The translations under genes were made by a program, and so were the position numbers. This document shows, one piece after another, positions 21,101-32,736 of a stretch of DNA of 64,000 nt (position 1 is its first letter; every line of letters begins with the position of its first letter). The DNA lies in assembly GCA_016169945.1 (NCBI GenBank), contig JADLSH010000036.1:186001-250000 (forward strand), written 5' to 3'. The stretch is from Trachythela sp. YZ-2020. Taxonomy: Eukaryota > Cnidaria > Anthozoa > Malacalcyonacea > Clavulariidae. The notes beneath the pieces were generated by a model. It did not search any database, was not told where the DNA came from, and saw only the letters and a list, made by a program, of their open reading frames with translations.

Positions 21101-24100
21101 CATGTCTTGTAGACGATCCAATTTTCACGCCACAAATGAGTGAGTTTCTTTTGCAAGTTCAATCAGGACTTGCGCAAGGTTCACTTCGAACTGGATTGTC
21201 TGTTCAATTCCGGTTGGGAATGTGCTTGTCAGTTCAAATTCCCGAGAAGGTGTAAGGTGAGCAGACAAAGTAAATATATAATATACCATGCCAAAACTCG
21301 GCGAAACGAAATCTCTGATCGTATATAAGTTTAACATTCCTAAACAAGTCAATTTTTCTTTTCGCATTTGTCGTTTTCACGCTAGCTGCCTACTGATCAT
21401 TTTTTCAAGTGACATAGAAAACAGATAATCAAATGTGTACGCTTGTGAACGCTTTAAATTTTTTTTGTAAAACGAAATTACAAGGTACCACTGGGTCTGG
21501 GACAATATTACACAATGTACCACTTGGAGTTAAAATATATTTATTTATTTTGGTAGAATGTGGCAGGAGTATTGTTTTAACCTACAAAACAGTTTTTACA
21601 CTTGAGAATGAAGATGCGTTAAACAGCGAGCTTGTAGGACTTGTTGAAAACAACAAGGTAAGCCGTCATTATGATTGTGTGGTATATTGATATGAGAACA
21701 TGAGAAAATTGGGCAAAATTAGAGAGCTAAGTGGTGGACCATTAGATATGGTTGGGGGGTGCGGGGGTTTTCTTGCAATAATTGTATTTTCGAGGTCAGT
21801 GCTTTGTCGGAATTTTTTGAGGTATAGAAGCTCTGCAGGATTTTTTTAAATCCATTGGATCACTAGTGGTAATGCTATTTGCAGGATTTTTTTCTTTCCT
21901 AATTTTTTTTTAAAGTCAAATATGTGCATGATTTTTTATTTCACACCCCCCTCCCCGGATATCTACTGAATCACCCATGTTTAAAAACGTTTCAGTCCTG
22001 TGACGTGACAGTCGCACACTCCACCCTGCAGACGCTCCTCTTAGACCTCAGTGTAGTTAAATGCGAAAAGCACGCCGGGTAAGTTATTCGTTAAGCGGGA
22101 AAAATCGGGATGCGTGGTGGAAGTCACACGTAAAAAATTACGCCGTGAGAGATGGCGACAAAAATGCATAGATTTCAACTAACAAATGCTGACCTCATAT
22201 TGACGGCTATGATAAATAGAAACACGTGATGTCCGTGTTGACCAAAATGTCGCATGCTCTCTATCACTAGACCAATACACGATCCCGACCAGGGGCTGAT
22301 TGTATAAAAATGAAGTTAAGTTAACTATAGTTAGTACAAAAGTTGACCATCAGAATTGCGTATTTAAAGTTAATGACCATTGAACTATCACTCTCCAGTA
22401 TTGTATTATGTAATGAAATATCATCAAAAGGAATGCACGATGCATTCCAATCCAATAAGGAAAAAATTCGTATGAAAAGAACCATATAATCGTCCTAAAA
22501 AGTGAACAAAACCTAATATAACTTCCAATACGTTAGAGGTATTGACCGTGACGGTAAGATTAAGTAAAATTGGGTGAAAAGTTGAAATTTTGCCATGCAA
22601 AATTAATGTTTAGGGTGTACTAACAGCCTGGGTTATCCAGTTTTTTCAATCCTGGAACAGCGGGTGCTGTTGTAAATATAAATAAATTTTGGCAAAGTTG
22701 GTCCCGAATCAGCAGCCGAGGTAGCGCAATGGTGTTTCTGGGCTTCTCCACACATACGCCATGGTACGCATTATTCTTATTATTAATGCATGTTGTAACA
22801 TAAATTTCTTGTAACAATTTATTACCAACACTTATGTAAATGTTCGTGATGGCGTCTTTGATCACTACGTATTACTCTTTAAACAACCATCTTTACACTC
22901 TATTTAGTTTCATAAAGTTGCTTTTGGTTCCATAACTGAGGAGTGCCTGGTATCAAGTTTGGAACACATGATTTCAAGTGGCTTAAGAACCGAGGGAAGT
23001 GAGGAGTACCAAGGGCCCACATTTTGGTGTAGGCTAACAAAAGAAATCCATCAGGCACTACCAAAAGACGACGCAATTAGTATTATTTTTTGTATTCTAT
23101 ACTTGATCTTTAGTGCTATTTATGCACGTTTTTAATTCTTATTGTATAATTTTAGCCCCTCACTTGGTTAAATCCTTCTGTGAACGTTTCCGTAGAAGGA
23201 AAATTTGTTTCTGCAATTGGAATAACCTGCAATGTGATTGCATCATTTGCAAGCATTGGCAATAAGGTAATTGGCTACATGTTACTATGAGTCTATTCAC
23301 CAGAAGCCATTTATCACACTGATCGTAATAATGCATGTAATGTGTATTTTAATGTGATATATTTTGGTCTCGTGCTCTACCATTCAGTATACCATGACTG
23401 AGTTACCTTTTATAGTATTGGTCCAGTCCTCGCAATTTTCGGCGGCAAAAGGGAATTGCCGCCGATAATGCCGCCGAAGATTAAATTATCGGCGGCAATT
23501 TTTTGCCGCCGACGAATTTTTGTGTCACTGATGATGCTTCACTGCCTTCTCAATTCGATTAATTCTTCCAAGTATGAACATATGGTTATGATTTTAATTA
23601 TTTGTAGTTCACTTCACAGAAAATAATTCGAGAAAGTGAACTATTCTTTTGTGAACACTTTTATTTTTGTGGCTTGTTTTAAAATACATCGAAAGTAGTT
23701 CTGATATACTTCATGTAACTTCAAGTTCCACCAAACATACACACCGCTGGCCACGTGTAACGACGGGTTTGGTTTCGTCCATGTGCAACAATTTTAGAAC
23801 AACGTCCGTAGTGTAACAAAGTTAAAACTAAAAGATTGATAGCTGGTCTCAATGTTATTGTGTGTGAAACAACGTTTCTTCGAATATCAAACACTTTTAA
23901 TCAGTAGAGTCAAGAGAATACCATAAAATAATTCAGTTCTCTGTCAAAGTCAGTGTCATTTTATAAGAGACAAAAAAAATGCCGCCGAACTTCGAAATAT
24001 CGGCGGCAATTTTTTGCCGCCGAAGATTTATCAAAATTGCGAGGACTGTTGGTCAAAAATGTCTATTGTCTTGTTCAATATATTTTTAAAGAAGCCAAAG

Positions 24101-26686
24101 AAAGCTTCTCTTCCATCGTCGATCTGACGAAAACCAAAACTCCAGTAGCCACAATGTATGTTGCTACTGATAAAACTGCGACACTGGCAGATGCGAGGAG
24201 GAAAGAACCGGGTAAAACAAAGAATGCCAAAGGTTACAAAATTCCCAAAAGTGTATTGGACGACGACCTGATACAATCAATTGAACAGGGTGAGAAAAAA
24301 ATGAATAAAGAAAAAAAACTAAGTAAAAAAGGCTGATTTCCATTAAGTGCAAAATGTCGCGCGATCGACCTTTTACGATCGTTTTCTTTTGAATTATGAG
24401 CCCTCGACTGGTCCGTTCCAGTCGAATGCTCATAATTCAAAAGAAAACGATTGCAAAAAGTCGATCGCGCGACATTTTGCACTGAGTGGAAATCATCCTT
24501 TACGTGGGGGGGGGGGGGGGGGGTCATTTCTCCTAACAATATATTTTCAAGATATTATTTCTAATGTTTCAACCATGCTATATCGTCTATTCTGATTTCT
24601 CGCGTGTCTTTTAATTATCAGGTGGCTTCATCTTTCCCTTTTCTAGCTTGTGGAATAAGAGAGCATAACTGTCCCGCGCAGTCTCAGAGTACATCAGCAA
24701 CCTGCAGCACGGATGCAGATGATGAATACGCGGCAGAAATGAAAGAAAGTGTGCAAGAGCTATTAGAAATGTTTAACAGCGAATCCATACACTCTGGTAT
24801 TATATTAATTTCAACACGAGTGGTCACTGGTCATGCTCTATTGAGTGTATACCAGAAGGCTAGTTATGATTTAAAAGATACTTACTGAGGCCAACGGAAT
24901 TCTTGAATATGTTGCAGCCAGCTGAGGCCGAAGGCAGAAGCTGGCTGCAATATATTCAAGAATGCCGTTTGGCTGAAGTAATTATCTATTATAATTACTG
25001 ACGTTAGTCAAACGTTTTGTTCCTTCTCTTTACGATCGCAGCGATTTTAGGCATCGACCCGAATCAAAAGTAATTGTTTTAGGTTCTAAGTTTAGGGTGC
25101 TGCTTGTTGGACTGAATCACAATGAGCGAGCGTGTTGTTCTTTCAAAGTCAAGAAATTGCAGCACAGATACAACAGCTGAATATGCGCATGTTAGAGCAA
25201 ACGCTTGCTGCGACATGCCTTGCGCGGCGACTCCCGACGAAAGTTATGACGCAATCTTAATCAAAAACGGAAAAGCAACAGAACAGTGGTTGAGGTGCCT
25301 TTGGCTTGCTCGAAGAGAGCACTGCCACCTTAATGCGCCATGCAGGCTGCATTATTTTTAATAATGCTGTAGGCTGCATTATTTTTAATAATGCAGTTTG
25401 CATTTTCAATGATTGGGTTTGCACAAGCCTGACATGAGTATACAAAAAACTTATATACATGATGCGTAACATCTGAAATTTGACTGGGGGAAAGTACATC
25501 ATATAAGGGTCGACTTGTCACCATATACATGTTTTCCTTTTAAATAGACACCTTATGTGATGATGATTCCGATGGCACGGACTGTCCTCATGCAGTGCTT
25601 AACGTATGCATACAGCTATGAATTTGCAATTGGTGCATGAAATATATATCCACAAGCTTTAATTACCTATTAAGATGATGTATTTGAATTATATAATTTT
25701 ATTTTTAATAATTACTTTTCAGGAACTTTCTCCGACCTCGAAAGTTCATTTTCACCTACTGTCACCGGGGAAGAAAGACTCATTTACCAAGGTAAACAAA
25801 AATTAAGATGACTATGTATCACGATGAATACGACAATTCAACTTCAAACTATTAATGCTATTAAACTTGCTAACATTTACATCATTTGTGTTTCGATCCA
25901 GGATGTTCTTGCTAGCTTGAGACTGGCGAATAGTTCGTCATCGTCTGATAACGAAAAACAAGGTATAAACATGTATTAAACTATTAGTTGATTTAATCCC
26001 TTTTGAATGTTTACTTATGGGTTGAGGCATGTATGCGTTCACCTCATTAACATTTCCCCCCCTCGATTTCTTAGTTAAAATAGCTTATTTTGAATAACTA
26101 CTTGAAAATCCGGTTGCTCATGCCTTATATATATCTCTCACTAAACTGTACTTTAAATGATAATTTACAGATAATTTTTGCGCGAGACAGAAGAATCAAA
26201 TAACAAAGGTATGTAACATCTTCAAATAACGAAGGTATGTATCACGAATATTGGTTTCACAACCACATAAACTCCATTTTCCTACACTTATACAGCAATG
26301 CATTGCGGTGTTGAGTAAAGGCCAAGTGAAACCAATGAAACTTACGTACATGCGCTTGCGCATATAAACGACTAATTTTGAAAAATATCGAAAAATAATA
26401 TTTACCGCTGATAGGTGCATACCCTTATATGCAGTGTTATATAAGGAAATTGAGCTTCGTGTACTATTTAACAAATTATTTATATATATAGGTGCCAGGA
26501 AGAGACTATTTCCTGAAGGAACGATCGGTATTTTACCAAAAAATGCTACCTACTGGTTGCAAATATACAATTAACGTTACTAGATTGTATGGCTTTAACA
26601 AAACGAGTTATAATATAAATTTAGATAAAAATTGCTTGTTCTCAAAAGTTCAGACAAGTCAATATATACTCTTTCATGCTTCCTGA
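15116..26686 (+). CDS. multi-exon gene of unknown family, likely secreted; disrupted copy
   Basis: Candidate exons with AG/GT borders: 15162-15304, 17926-18005, 18096-18217, 19795-19948, 21063-21249, about 21485-21657, 21996-22078, 22641-22763, about 22908-23028, 23156-23266, 23388-24289, 24647-24796, 25548-25603, 25723-25791, 25902-25962, 26171-26208, and 26492 to about 26640-26686. Reading phase agrees across most joins: exons 1-5, then 6 to 7 to 8, and 10 through 17. Joins 5/6, 8/9 and 9/10 are unresolved. The first block is preceded in frame by a hydrophobic stretch (NIIFFLLICVRLVFC) like a signal peptide, but with TTG where ATG is expected. The product has scattered Cys and N-glycosylation sequons (NKT, NVS, NVT), favouring an extracellular protein. 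I do not recognise the family. A MITE lies inside exon 23388-24289 and another on the donor of exon 19795-19948, so this copy may be a pseudogene. Only the exon chain is shown by sequence; function is unknown. Confidence 0.55.
15722..16945. mobile_element. Penelope-like element pair in inverted orientation
   Basis: Two copies of a Penelope-like 3' region face each other: left arm 15722-16270 (element on minus) and right arm about 16400-16945 (element on plus). They are joined by 16271-16399, which belongs to the left copy. Both outer ends carry the terminal motif CGACGTTTCGAGC next to CCCTTCGTCAGG. No reverse transcriptase is present, only the endonuclease end. The pair lies in the first intron of the unknown multi-exon gene. 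Inverted and truncated copies are known for Penelope elements. Confidence 0.75.
16064..16420 (-). pseudogene. Penelope-like GIY-YIG endonuclease, C-terminal part
   Basis: The frame gives NLVYCISCSKCGLLYIGETG then RRLGDRFAEHLRDVKNN, KPVARHFN, EKRLIFKLGT and INERLSFI and a stop. This is the GIY-YIG nuclease domain that ends Penelope-like polyproteins, including the Cys pair before YIGETGRRL, the catalytic Arg region and the conserved late Glu (QEKRLIF). The first residues of the open frame (above about 16400) are read from the inverted second copy and are not part of the element. The second copy on plus (16400-16602) is the same C-terminal half with an in-frame TGA near 16486. Confidence 0.8.
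18452..18735. mobile_element. TA-flanked foldback MITE, relative of 7831-8209
   Basis: A 284-bp palindrome with ends CAGTCGATTT and AAATCGACTG, flanked by TA (18450-18451, 18736-18737). The core shares AACCAATCAGAGG-TTTGTTTAC and TTGATTGGCTG with the element at 7831-8209. The subterminal region repeats TTCGTTCCGAACTTCG. Confidence 0.85.
18958..19182 (+). pseudogene. PB1-domain gene fragment
   Basis: From ATG 18958 the sequence encodes SAQVKILYGHELQ, shifts frame near 18997 to ITRITVNELHGLNLKKLDSL, then shifts again near 19079 to VKYGEQLRMHYRDDEG-TFVTISNESDVKDAV. The order (basic beta-1 strand, helix, then Y-x-D-D-E-G and an acidic ESDV segment matching the OPCA motif) is that of a PB1 protein-interaction domain, about 75 residues. 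PB1 domains occur in p62/NBR1, atypical PKC, MEKK and similar signalling scaffolds; I cannot say which. It is dead by frameshifts and enclosed by transposon arms. Confidence 0.6.
19954..20103. mobile_element. 150-bp hAT-type MITE at a splice donor
   Basis: The ends are CAGTGGCGAAGCCAGCC and GGCTGGCTTCGCTACTG. A perfect 8-bp duplication TCTGTGTG lies at 19946-19953 and 20104-20111. The element is nearly all palindrome (TGACAATTTGGTCATGC in both arms). The duplicated target is the end of a candidate exon plus its GT donor. Confidence 0.9.
20112..21062. other. intron-like AT-rich DNA
   Basis: No exon or repeat recognised between candidate exons of the multi-exon gene. An additional exon cannot be excluded. 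Confidence 0.35.
22292..22390. repeat. degenerate fragment of the P-like MITE end
   Basis: The sequence CAGGGGCTGATTGTATAAAA followed by GTTAAGTTAACTATAGTTAG matches the left end of the element at 40973-41780. No right end is seen. Confidence 0.5.
23424..24048. mobile_element. 625-bp MITE inside a coding exon
   Basis: The ends are CAGTCCTCGCAATTTTCGGC and its complement, flanked by TTGGTC at 23418-23423 and 24049-24054. Next to each end are inverted GGCGGCAATT-TTTTGCCGCCG motifs. Removing the element and one TTGGTC joins two halves of an open exon of the 15-26 kb gene in the same frame. The element itself brings an in-frame stop soon after its left end. Confidence 0.85.
24332..24498. repeat. 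near-perfect palindrome in an intron
   Basis: Arms 24332-24411 and 24420-24498 share GCAAAATGTCGCGCGATCGA and GTTTTCTTTTGAATTATGAG in opposite orientations. An 18-base G run follows at about 24506. MITE-like, with no clear target duplication. Confidence 0.7.
24876..24990. repeat. short palindrome (MITE-like)
   Basis: The arms share GAATTCTTGAATAT and GCAGCCAGCT in opposite orientations, with a 15-base loop near 24930. It lies in an intron of the unknown gene. Confidence 0.6.
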
Positions 26687-26828
26687 CTGTTCTACTCGTC
26701 CCCTTGGTCTTCTGCGATGTCTTGCATTCGAATCGTTGCAGCTGCATCCGCGTCTCGCTTCGGTCTGTACACCTGTACATTCGGGTCCAGTCTGCTCGCG
26801 TCTTGTGTCGCTGGCTTTGTCCGATCAC

Positions 26829-28293
26829 ACGTTATAGACCAATTTCTGTAATTTCAGTTGTTGCAAAAATCTTCGAGAAACTGGTATATCAACAGTTAAA
26901 ATCGTTTATGACAATATATAACATCCTTGTGGAGCAGCAGTCTAGCTTCAGGGCTCAACATTCTACGGAAACTACTCTGCTTAGCTCCACAAATGAATGG
27001 TTGTACAATATGGATAAAGGCCTGTTTACCGGAGTATTATTTCTGGACCTAAAAAGGCGTTTGACACTGTTGATCATGTGATACTATTGGCTAAATTAGA
27101 AAAATATGGCATTCAAGGGGATAGCCTTGAATGGTTTAACTCTTATCTTAACGGCAGAACGCAGGTTTGTTCAGTCAATGGTAAGATCTCGGCTGCAAAA
27201 AATATTAAATGTGGGGTTCCACAGGGTTCTAATCTTGGTCCCATTCTATTTTTAATATATATAAATGACCTTCCAAATAGTTTAAAAACGTCAAAACCTA
27301 CACTATTTGCCGACGATACAAATCTTACCTGTGAAGGACAAAATTCTAGCGAAATCGAAAATAAGCTTAATGAAGAACTTGGAAATGTTCATCAGTGGCA
27401 TACAGCTAATAAACTTACTTTAAATGAACGAAAACCGAGTTTATGCTCATTGGATCGAGATCTCGTCTTGCTTCAGTTGATAATAATCCTGTATTAACGC
27501 TAGGAGACAGGCATATCAAACGTGTCTATTACAAAAAGTCACTTGGCATGATCGTTGATGAGCAGTTAAAATGGGACAAACACAACGATGCGCAATGTAA
27601 AAAAATCTCAAAGAATATCGCTCTTTTGAAAAGAGCTAGATCATTTGTTCCTAGGCATATATTAATAAATATGTACAATGCACTTGTCTTGCCTCACTTT
27701 AACTATTGCTCAACAGTCTGGAACGATGGATCTTGTACTATAATTAATAAACTCTCAAAATTGCAAAGGAGAGCTGCGCATACGATATTCGTTCCACTCA
27801 AATTTTGGAAGACATCAATTGGCTTCCAATTGAACTTGATTTAAAAAACAGGGAAGCAATTATGACATTTAAAGCGCTAACCAGACAAGCGCCGGATTAT
27901 CTTAGAGAATTATTTACTGAGTGTAAAAACGATTTCTATTGTCTAAGAAGTAACCACACTAAACTAGCACTCCCAAAACCAAGGACTCATTCCCTAAAAA
28001 GAAGTTTTTCGTATAGAGTGGCAAAGTCGTGGAACGAATTATCGAGTGACATAACCAACGATTACCGAGAGCTATCAATCAATGCTTTTAAAGAGCGACT
28101 TGAAATAACCAAATGATTCCATGTATATAGTTGTTTAAGTTTTTCATATTAATATTTTGTTATTTCTTTTGTAATACAGTATATTGTAACAACATTTTGT
28201 ATATTCACGGCCCTTTTAAAATCGGTATTGTATATAGTAGAATGTTAACACTGAATAGGCTACCGTGTTAAAATAATCTTAATAAAGAATAAA
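26829..28293 (+). mobile_element. L2/CR1-like LINE, 5'-truncated, frameshifted
   Basis: The coding part starts inside the RT (YRPISVISVVAKIFEKLV) and continues through QHSTETTLLSS, FLDLK, GVPQGSNLGPILFLIYINDL and the catalytic FADDTN. The thumb/C-terminal region (LGMIVDEQLKWDKH, PRHILINMYNALVLPHFNYC, SFSYRVAKSWNEL) then runs to the stop at 28114. Frame breaks occur near 27065, 27445 and 27800. The 3' end is an A-rich AATAAAGAATAAAG at 28272-28290. It sits inside the BEL integrase tail, so it is younger than that element. Confidence 0.85.
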
Positions 28294-29150
28294 GAAAGCT
28301 CCAACGGATAGAGGTGTTGCACCGCTCGGTCGAGGTGACTTTTACCCGCTCGTAGTCTTGCCACTCGCACAAATCCGTCGCGGCCTTCGATTAGATTTTC
28401 AACGATTCCCAATTTCCACTTGTTGCGATCTCGTTCATCCGACTTAATTATAACTACGTCGCCGACTTTCAACGAAAACTTATTGTTGTTGTGCCTTTCT
28501 CGCAACCCTTTCAAATACTCCCCAGTCCATCTTTTCCACATCATCTCCTTGCACTTTTCAAACCTCTTGGCAGTTTTTCTGAAGTCTGGTTCGTCGATGT
28601 CGTTGCAATCCGGCGTCGGGATCTGATTTGGTCGGTTAAACATCAGTGCGTTGGGTGTTAATACGGGTCGTTGCACGTCGTCTTCTACATAGCTGAGCGG
28701 CCTGTTGTTCAGCGGTACTTCGATGTCTAGCAATAGGTCTTGTAGAGCGTTCCAACGCTTGTTTTACTAGCCCAACGATTCTCTCGAACTGACCTCCCCA
28801 CCACGGTGCTCTGCTTGTATTGAACTGCCACTTAATCTCGTGCTTCGCGAGCCAGTCGTGCAATCGCTCATCTCTCATTATTTTCTTGGTTCTTTCGGTT
28901 CTATCTCTAGGAAGGTTTCCGGTTGCTGGGGTTGCTACAGCAATCGCTCGAAACTGTTTGCATGTGCAGCATTTCTTCGTAACCCGCTTGGCAATACTCC
29001 TTAGACGTGAGGCCCAGTATTTCTCTCTGAACTTTGCCACCGTCATTCCGACTCCCCCATGGCAGCTGAGCTTGTGGCGTGCATCACGATCTTTTCGGTT
29101 AACAACTCGTTATCTGGCAGGTACACAGGATAATGACATTGTATTCTACC
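28294..29150 (-). pseudogene. BEL/Pao integrase with core deletion
   Basis: The zinc-binding part (SCHGG then CCTCKQF) and the region WQFNTSRAPWWGGQFER are present, followed by NNRPLSYVEDD and the C-terminal DUF5641-like part (LKVGDVVIIKSDE, HLYPLELS). Between NLPRDRTER and RDERLHDWLAKHEIKWQ about 90-100 residues usual for the family are missing. These would include the first two Asp of the D,D,E triad. A frameshift separates 28733 from 28636-29046. Confidence 0.75.
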
Positions 29151-31350
29151 GTGGCATTCGTAGATATCGTCTTTGTTCTTTTGAAAACTCTTTGAAGTTT
29201 CTCGTTTCTTCGTTGCGTGATTGAACCTTATTTACCCAGAATTTCGCTGCTTCGTCTGTCTCTTCAGCTGTCAAGGGTTCAACGTTCTTACCTCTTTGAC
29301 CGTTTCTTGCGCTGTTTGCAAACCGATACATTGTCGCTGTAACTCGTACTGCTTTCAAGTAGTCGTATCTTTGCAAGAGCTGATCTAACTCATCTTGTAC
29401 TGGTAGTGCAACGGCGAATAACTCTTTTACTGCCTTTGCCTCGGCTTGTAAATCACTCGTATCTTGCGTGATGAGATTTGGTGGCCATTTCTCTTGGTCG
29501 AGAAGCCAGTCTGGTCCTCCCCACCAAAGGTTGGCTGATTTGCTTACGTCACCGCCTCGGCTGCCAAGGTCTGCTGGGTTATCTTGTGACGTCACGTGCC
29601 TCCATTCGATGTAACTTTTATCCTGAATTCGCTTCACACGGTTTCCAACGAACTGTTTGTAGCGAATCCAGTGTAGGGCAACGGTGCTGTCCAACCATCC
29701 CACGACGCGTTGTACAAGAAAACCTTGTAGAGATTCTTTGACGTTGTGTACCAAGTTGGTGGCCATGTGACCAGATACCAATTCAAGCCTCAGTATGATG
29801 AGCCCTTTCTTTGCTAGTCGTGATTTCGCTGTAAATAAACCACGACTAACACCAGACGGTTGTTTCACTATTGCATACACGGCGGCTGAAACTCCGATCC
29901 CACTTGCGTCACCAAAGGCATGTAATTCGATGGACTGGATTGGTTCTTCGGGCTTCGCAAGGCTTATCGATACGGTAACGTCGCATGGAAGGTTTTGCTC
30001 ATATTTCAGCCATTTGTTTCGTAGACCACTTGGTAATGGTGCATCCCAAGCAATTTTAAGGTCACAAGCATCTCGGTATAGGGTCTTTCCAATTAGGATG
30101 AATGGGGATACCAACCCCAGGGGGTCGTAGATCCTCGCCATCTTTCCTATAATTCCTCTCTTGGTTTCGTGTGGTGAGCCGCTGGGAATATTCACTTGAA
30201 TTTTATCTTGCTGTTTGTTCAGCGTTAGTCCGAGTAACTTTGTTTCTCCCTCTTTGACTCCAAGTTGCTGTTTGGCGTACGTCTGTTTCTCCCCCTTTCC
30301 TGTCGCGTTGTCCGATTCTATTTCCTTCACGTTGGAATGCCATTTATGCAGTTCGAACGCAGCTTCGTGAAAGACGTATTTTGCAGTTTGCTTCAACTCG
30401 AGAGCCTTGCTTGTGGTACTTGCTCCGCTAATGAGGTCGTCTACGTACAAGCTTCTCTCTATCTCCTCAACTAGCTCGGGATATCTGGGTTTAAGGCTTT
30501 TCAAATGTTCCTTGATTACACCAGGGAGTAGAAATGGAGATGGTGCCAAACCGAAAAGTGCTCGGGTGAATCGTAGGACCTCTATTTCCTTGGTTTGCAG
30601 GTCTTTCAGCCAGTGAAAACGCAGTGCGTCTCGTTCGTTCTCCCGAATCCGTACCTGCAGAAATGCTTGTTTTAGGTCTCCCGCCACTGCGACTGCATCA
30701 AATCTGTTTCGTACCAATACTTTCCATAGACGGTTTTGTAAGACGGGTCCCGTCTCCAGACAATGGTTAAGTGAGGGTACGTTGGGATTAACACGCGCTG
30801 ACGCATCGTACACTGTTCTCATCTTTTTCGTTTCAGCAGATTCTCGGACTACTGGCTTGTGAGGGATGTAAAACTCCTTGCCTTTCGCGTCGTTCTCGGC
30901 ACGTTCAACTATCCCTCGCTCGAGTTGCTCTTGGATGGTTTTGTCGTACTGTTCGAGTGTTTCTTGCTTCTCTAACTTCTGTACCAAGCTGTTAAGGCGT
31001 TTCATCCTGCCATCCTTGTTGTTTGGAAGTGGGGGGTGATTTCCCTTCCACGGGAGGCTCGTCTCGTACCACCACTCCGGATTCTGCGTTAATTGTTCCT
31101 TAAATTCCTCGTGCACAAATCCCTGGTCGCCGGTCGCTATGTCTTTCAGCCCAAGGACGTCTAACCTGCACAATTCCTCGTAGTCAGTGGGGCCAGTTTG
31201 CGTCAACAGTACTTTGGAAAGGTCAATTTCCTTGCCGGGGGAAAGGATCGTCCATCCGAATTTCGTTAATTCGGCAACAGGCTCGCTCGGTCGTCCAATC
31301 TTCGGTTTTGTTTCGGTCTTAATGCGTGCGTGTACTCACTTGCACCCAGG
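29146..31350 (-). pseudogene. BEL/Pao reverse transcriptase and RNase H
   Basis: An open frame of 686 codons (31206-29146) begins with the Pao pre-RT region (LPWKGNHPPLP, LVQKLEKQ). It continues with KPVVRESAETKKMRTVYDAS, FLQVRI and RALFGLAPSPF. The RT catalytic motif is in the form LYVDDLISG. IYDPLGLVSPF, then RNase H with HAFGDASGIGVSAA, LELVSGHMA, WLDSTVALHWI and DNPADLGSRGG follow. Upstream codons continue to about 31350 after a frameshift near 31330. Catalytic Asp residues of RT and RNase H are kept although the whole element is broken. Confidence 0.9.
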
Positions 31351-31423
31351 ATCATGTGCACTGGAAGTTCCGGTTTTTCGTCCGTATCATGCATTTCTAC
31401 GTCACTCAAATGCTGGAATTTTT

Positions 31424-32155
31424 CTAAGGTTTCGCGGTATCTTGGGTTTGCAATGTCAACAGTACTTTCCGGTCGACTTTCGTGACTTTGGTATCTAACT
31501 TAAAATCACCTTCAAAGTTGTTGATCGACAGATTGTAAACACTGATCGTTTTGTTGACAGACCCTAACATCATTTCGATACGTTTGAATACATGTCTAGA
31601 TCGTTTGGCATGGACTAGATATAGAAGAGTCGATGACGCATAGGAACTTCCCGCTCCAGTGTCTAGTAACGCGCGGCACGCAATTCCATCAACCTTAACA
31701 ATAACTACGGGGTAGTTAACCATTGCGTTCTCGGTACTTGAAGCTGTGAACAGTACGCTTGAGTCTTCATTTCCGAAAGCGGCACGACCCTCGCAAATAC
31801 TCGTGTGATGGTGTCGCTTGCATTTTTGGCATGCCGTGCGAGATTTACATTCCGATGCTCTGTGATTCGGTCGAGCGCAGTTAAAACATAGTTGTTTAGA
31901 CCTTAATACTCGTTTTCTATCGAATGTTCGTTCGACTTTCTTACAATCTACGGGTCGGTGATCAGTTCCGTCGCAGTAAACACATGCTCTTTGACTTTGG
32001 GCTCTAAATTCACGATCTTCTTGTCTCGTATTTAAATTCCTATCTCGCTTGAAAGGTAATTGGGGGTGTTTGTTTACATGCTCTCTGTATGAGGTCTTAA
32101 CAGGGTTGCGCACCGTCCATTTTCGCAAAACCTCGACTAGATTTGTAAATTCCAC
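31424..32155 (-). pseudogene. BEL/Pao gag C-terminus and aspartic protease
   Basis: Three Cys/His knuckles in a row are visible: CVYCDGTDHRPVDC, CFNCARPNHRASEC and CQKCKRHHHTSIC. The aspartic protease signature ALLDTGAGSS follows about 70 residues later. The frame leaves the family sequence at the last few codons (about 31448), where the expected continuation lies in another frame. Confidence 0.85.
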
Positions 32156-32206
32156 TGCTGCCAGTCATCGTCCAAACGGACCAGGTCCCCTCGTATTCCC
32201 TCTAAT

Positions 32207-32692
32207 TTATCTATCGTGGCTCTGACATAGCCATTTACTTCGCCACGTTTTCCCATGGTTTCTAAAGACTGTACATTGTACATGAGTGCCTCGTAAAACT
32301 CGTGTATTTTCGATGGCTGGCAGCCGTGAATATTGAAGCAATGAAAATATATTTTGTACATAACTATTCACTATTTCACTGGGATTGCCATACCTGGTTT
32401 GTAAGATGTTTCTCGCTCTCTCGTAGCCTTCCGTCGTAAACGGTAATCCTGGTATTGAGACTCTGACCTTTGGTACGACTAGTTCTTTCAGATAAGAGAA
32501 CTTTGTCACTGGTGGAACGTCTGTCTTGTGGATTTCGGCTTCAAACTGGTTCCAAAACCGTAACCAATCGGCGTGGCTACCATCGAACTTCGTTATTTGC
32601 AGCTTTTGTAAACGTACGTGCGATTTCTGTCCCTGGACACTGGAATTCTTTGCGCGTTCTTCGACCATTTTCTTCTCGTAATCTAGTTGCAA
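32207..32692 (-). pseudogene. BEL/Pao gag middle region
   Basis: Contains LQKLQITKFDGSHADWLRFW, NQFEAEIHK, KFSYLKELV, ARNILQTRYG and related phrases of the DUF1759-type gag of BEL/Pao. Frame breaks near 32330 separate it from 32137-32361, which continues the same protein. Upstream, sequence between about 32715 and 33130 is not gag and looks like an insertion. Confidence 0.75.
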
Positions 32693-32736
32693 TTCTAATT
32701 TCTCTTTATTAACACCTACAGTAACAGAACTTACCC

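Noticed and set aside
25122..25361. 79-codon plus frame with Cys/Ala-rich sequence, possible gene
   Set aside because: It has no splice borders fitting the surrounding exon chain, another frame is equally plausible, and no domain is recognisable.
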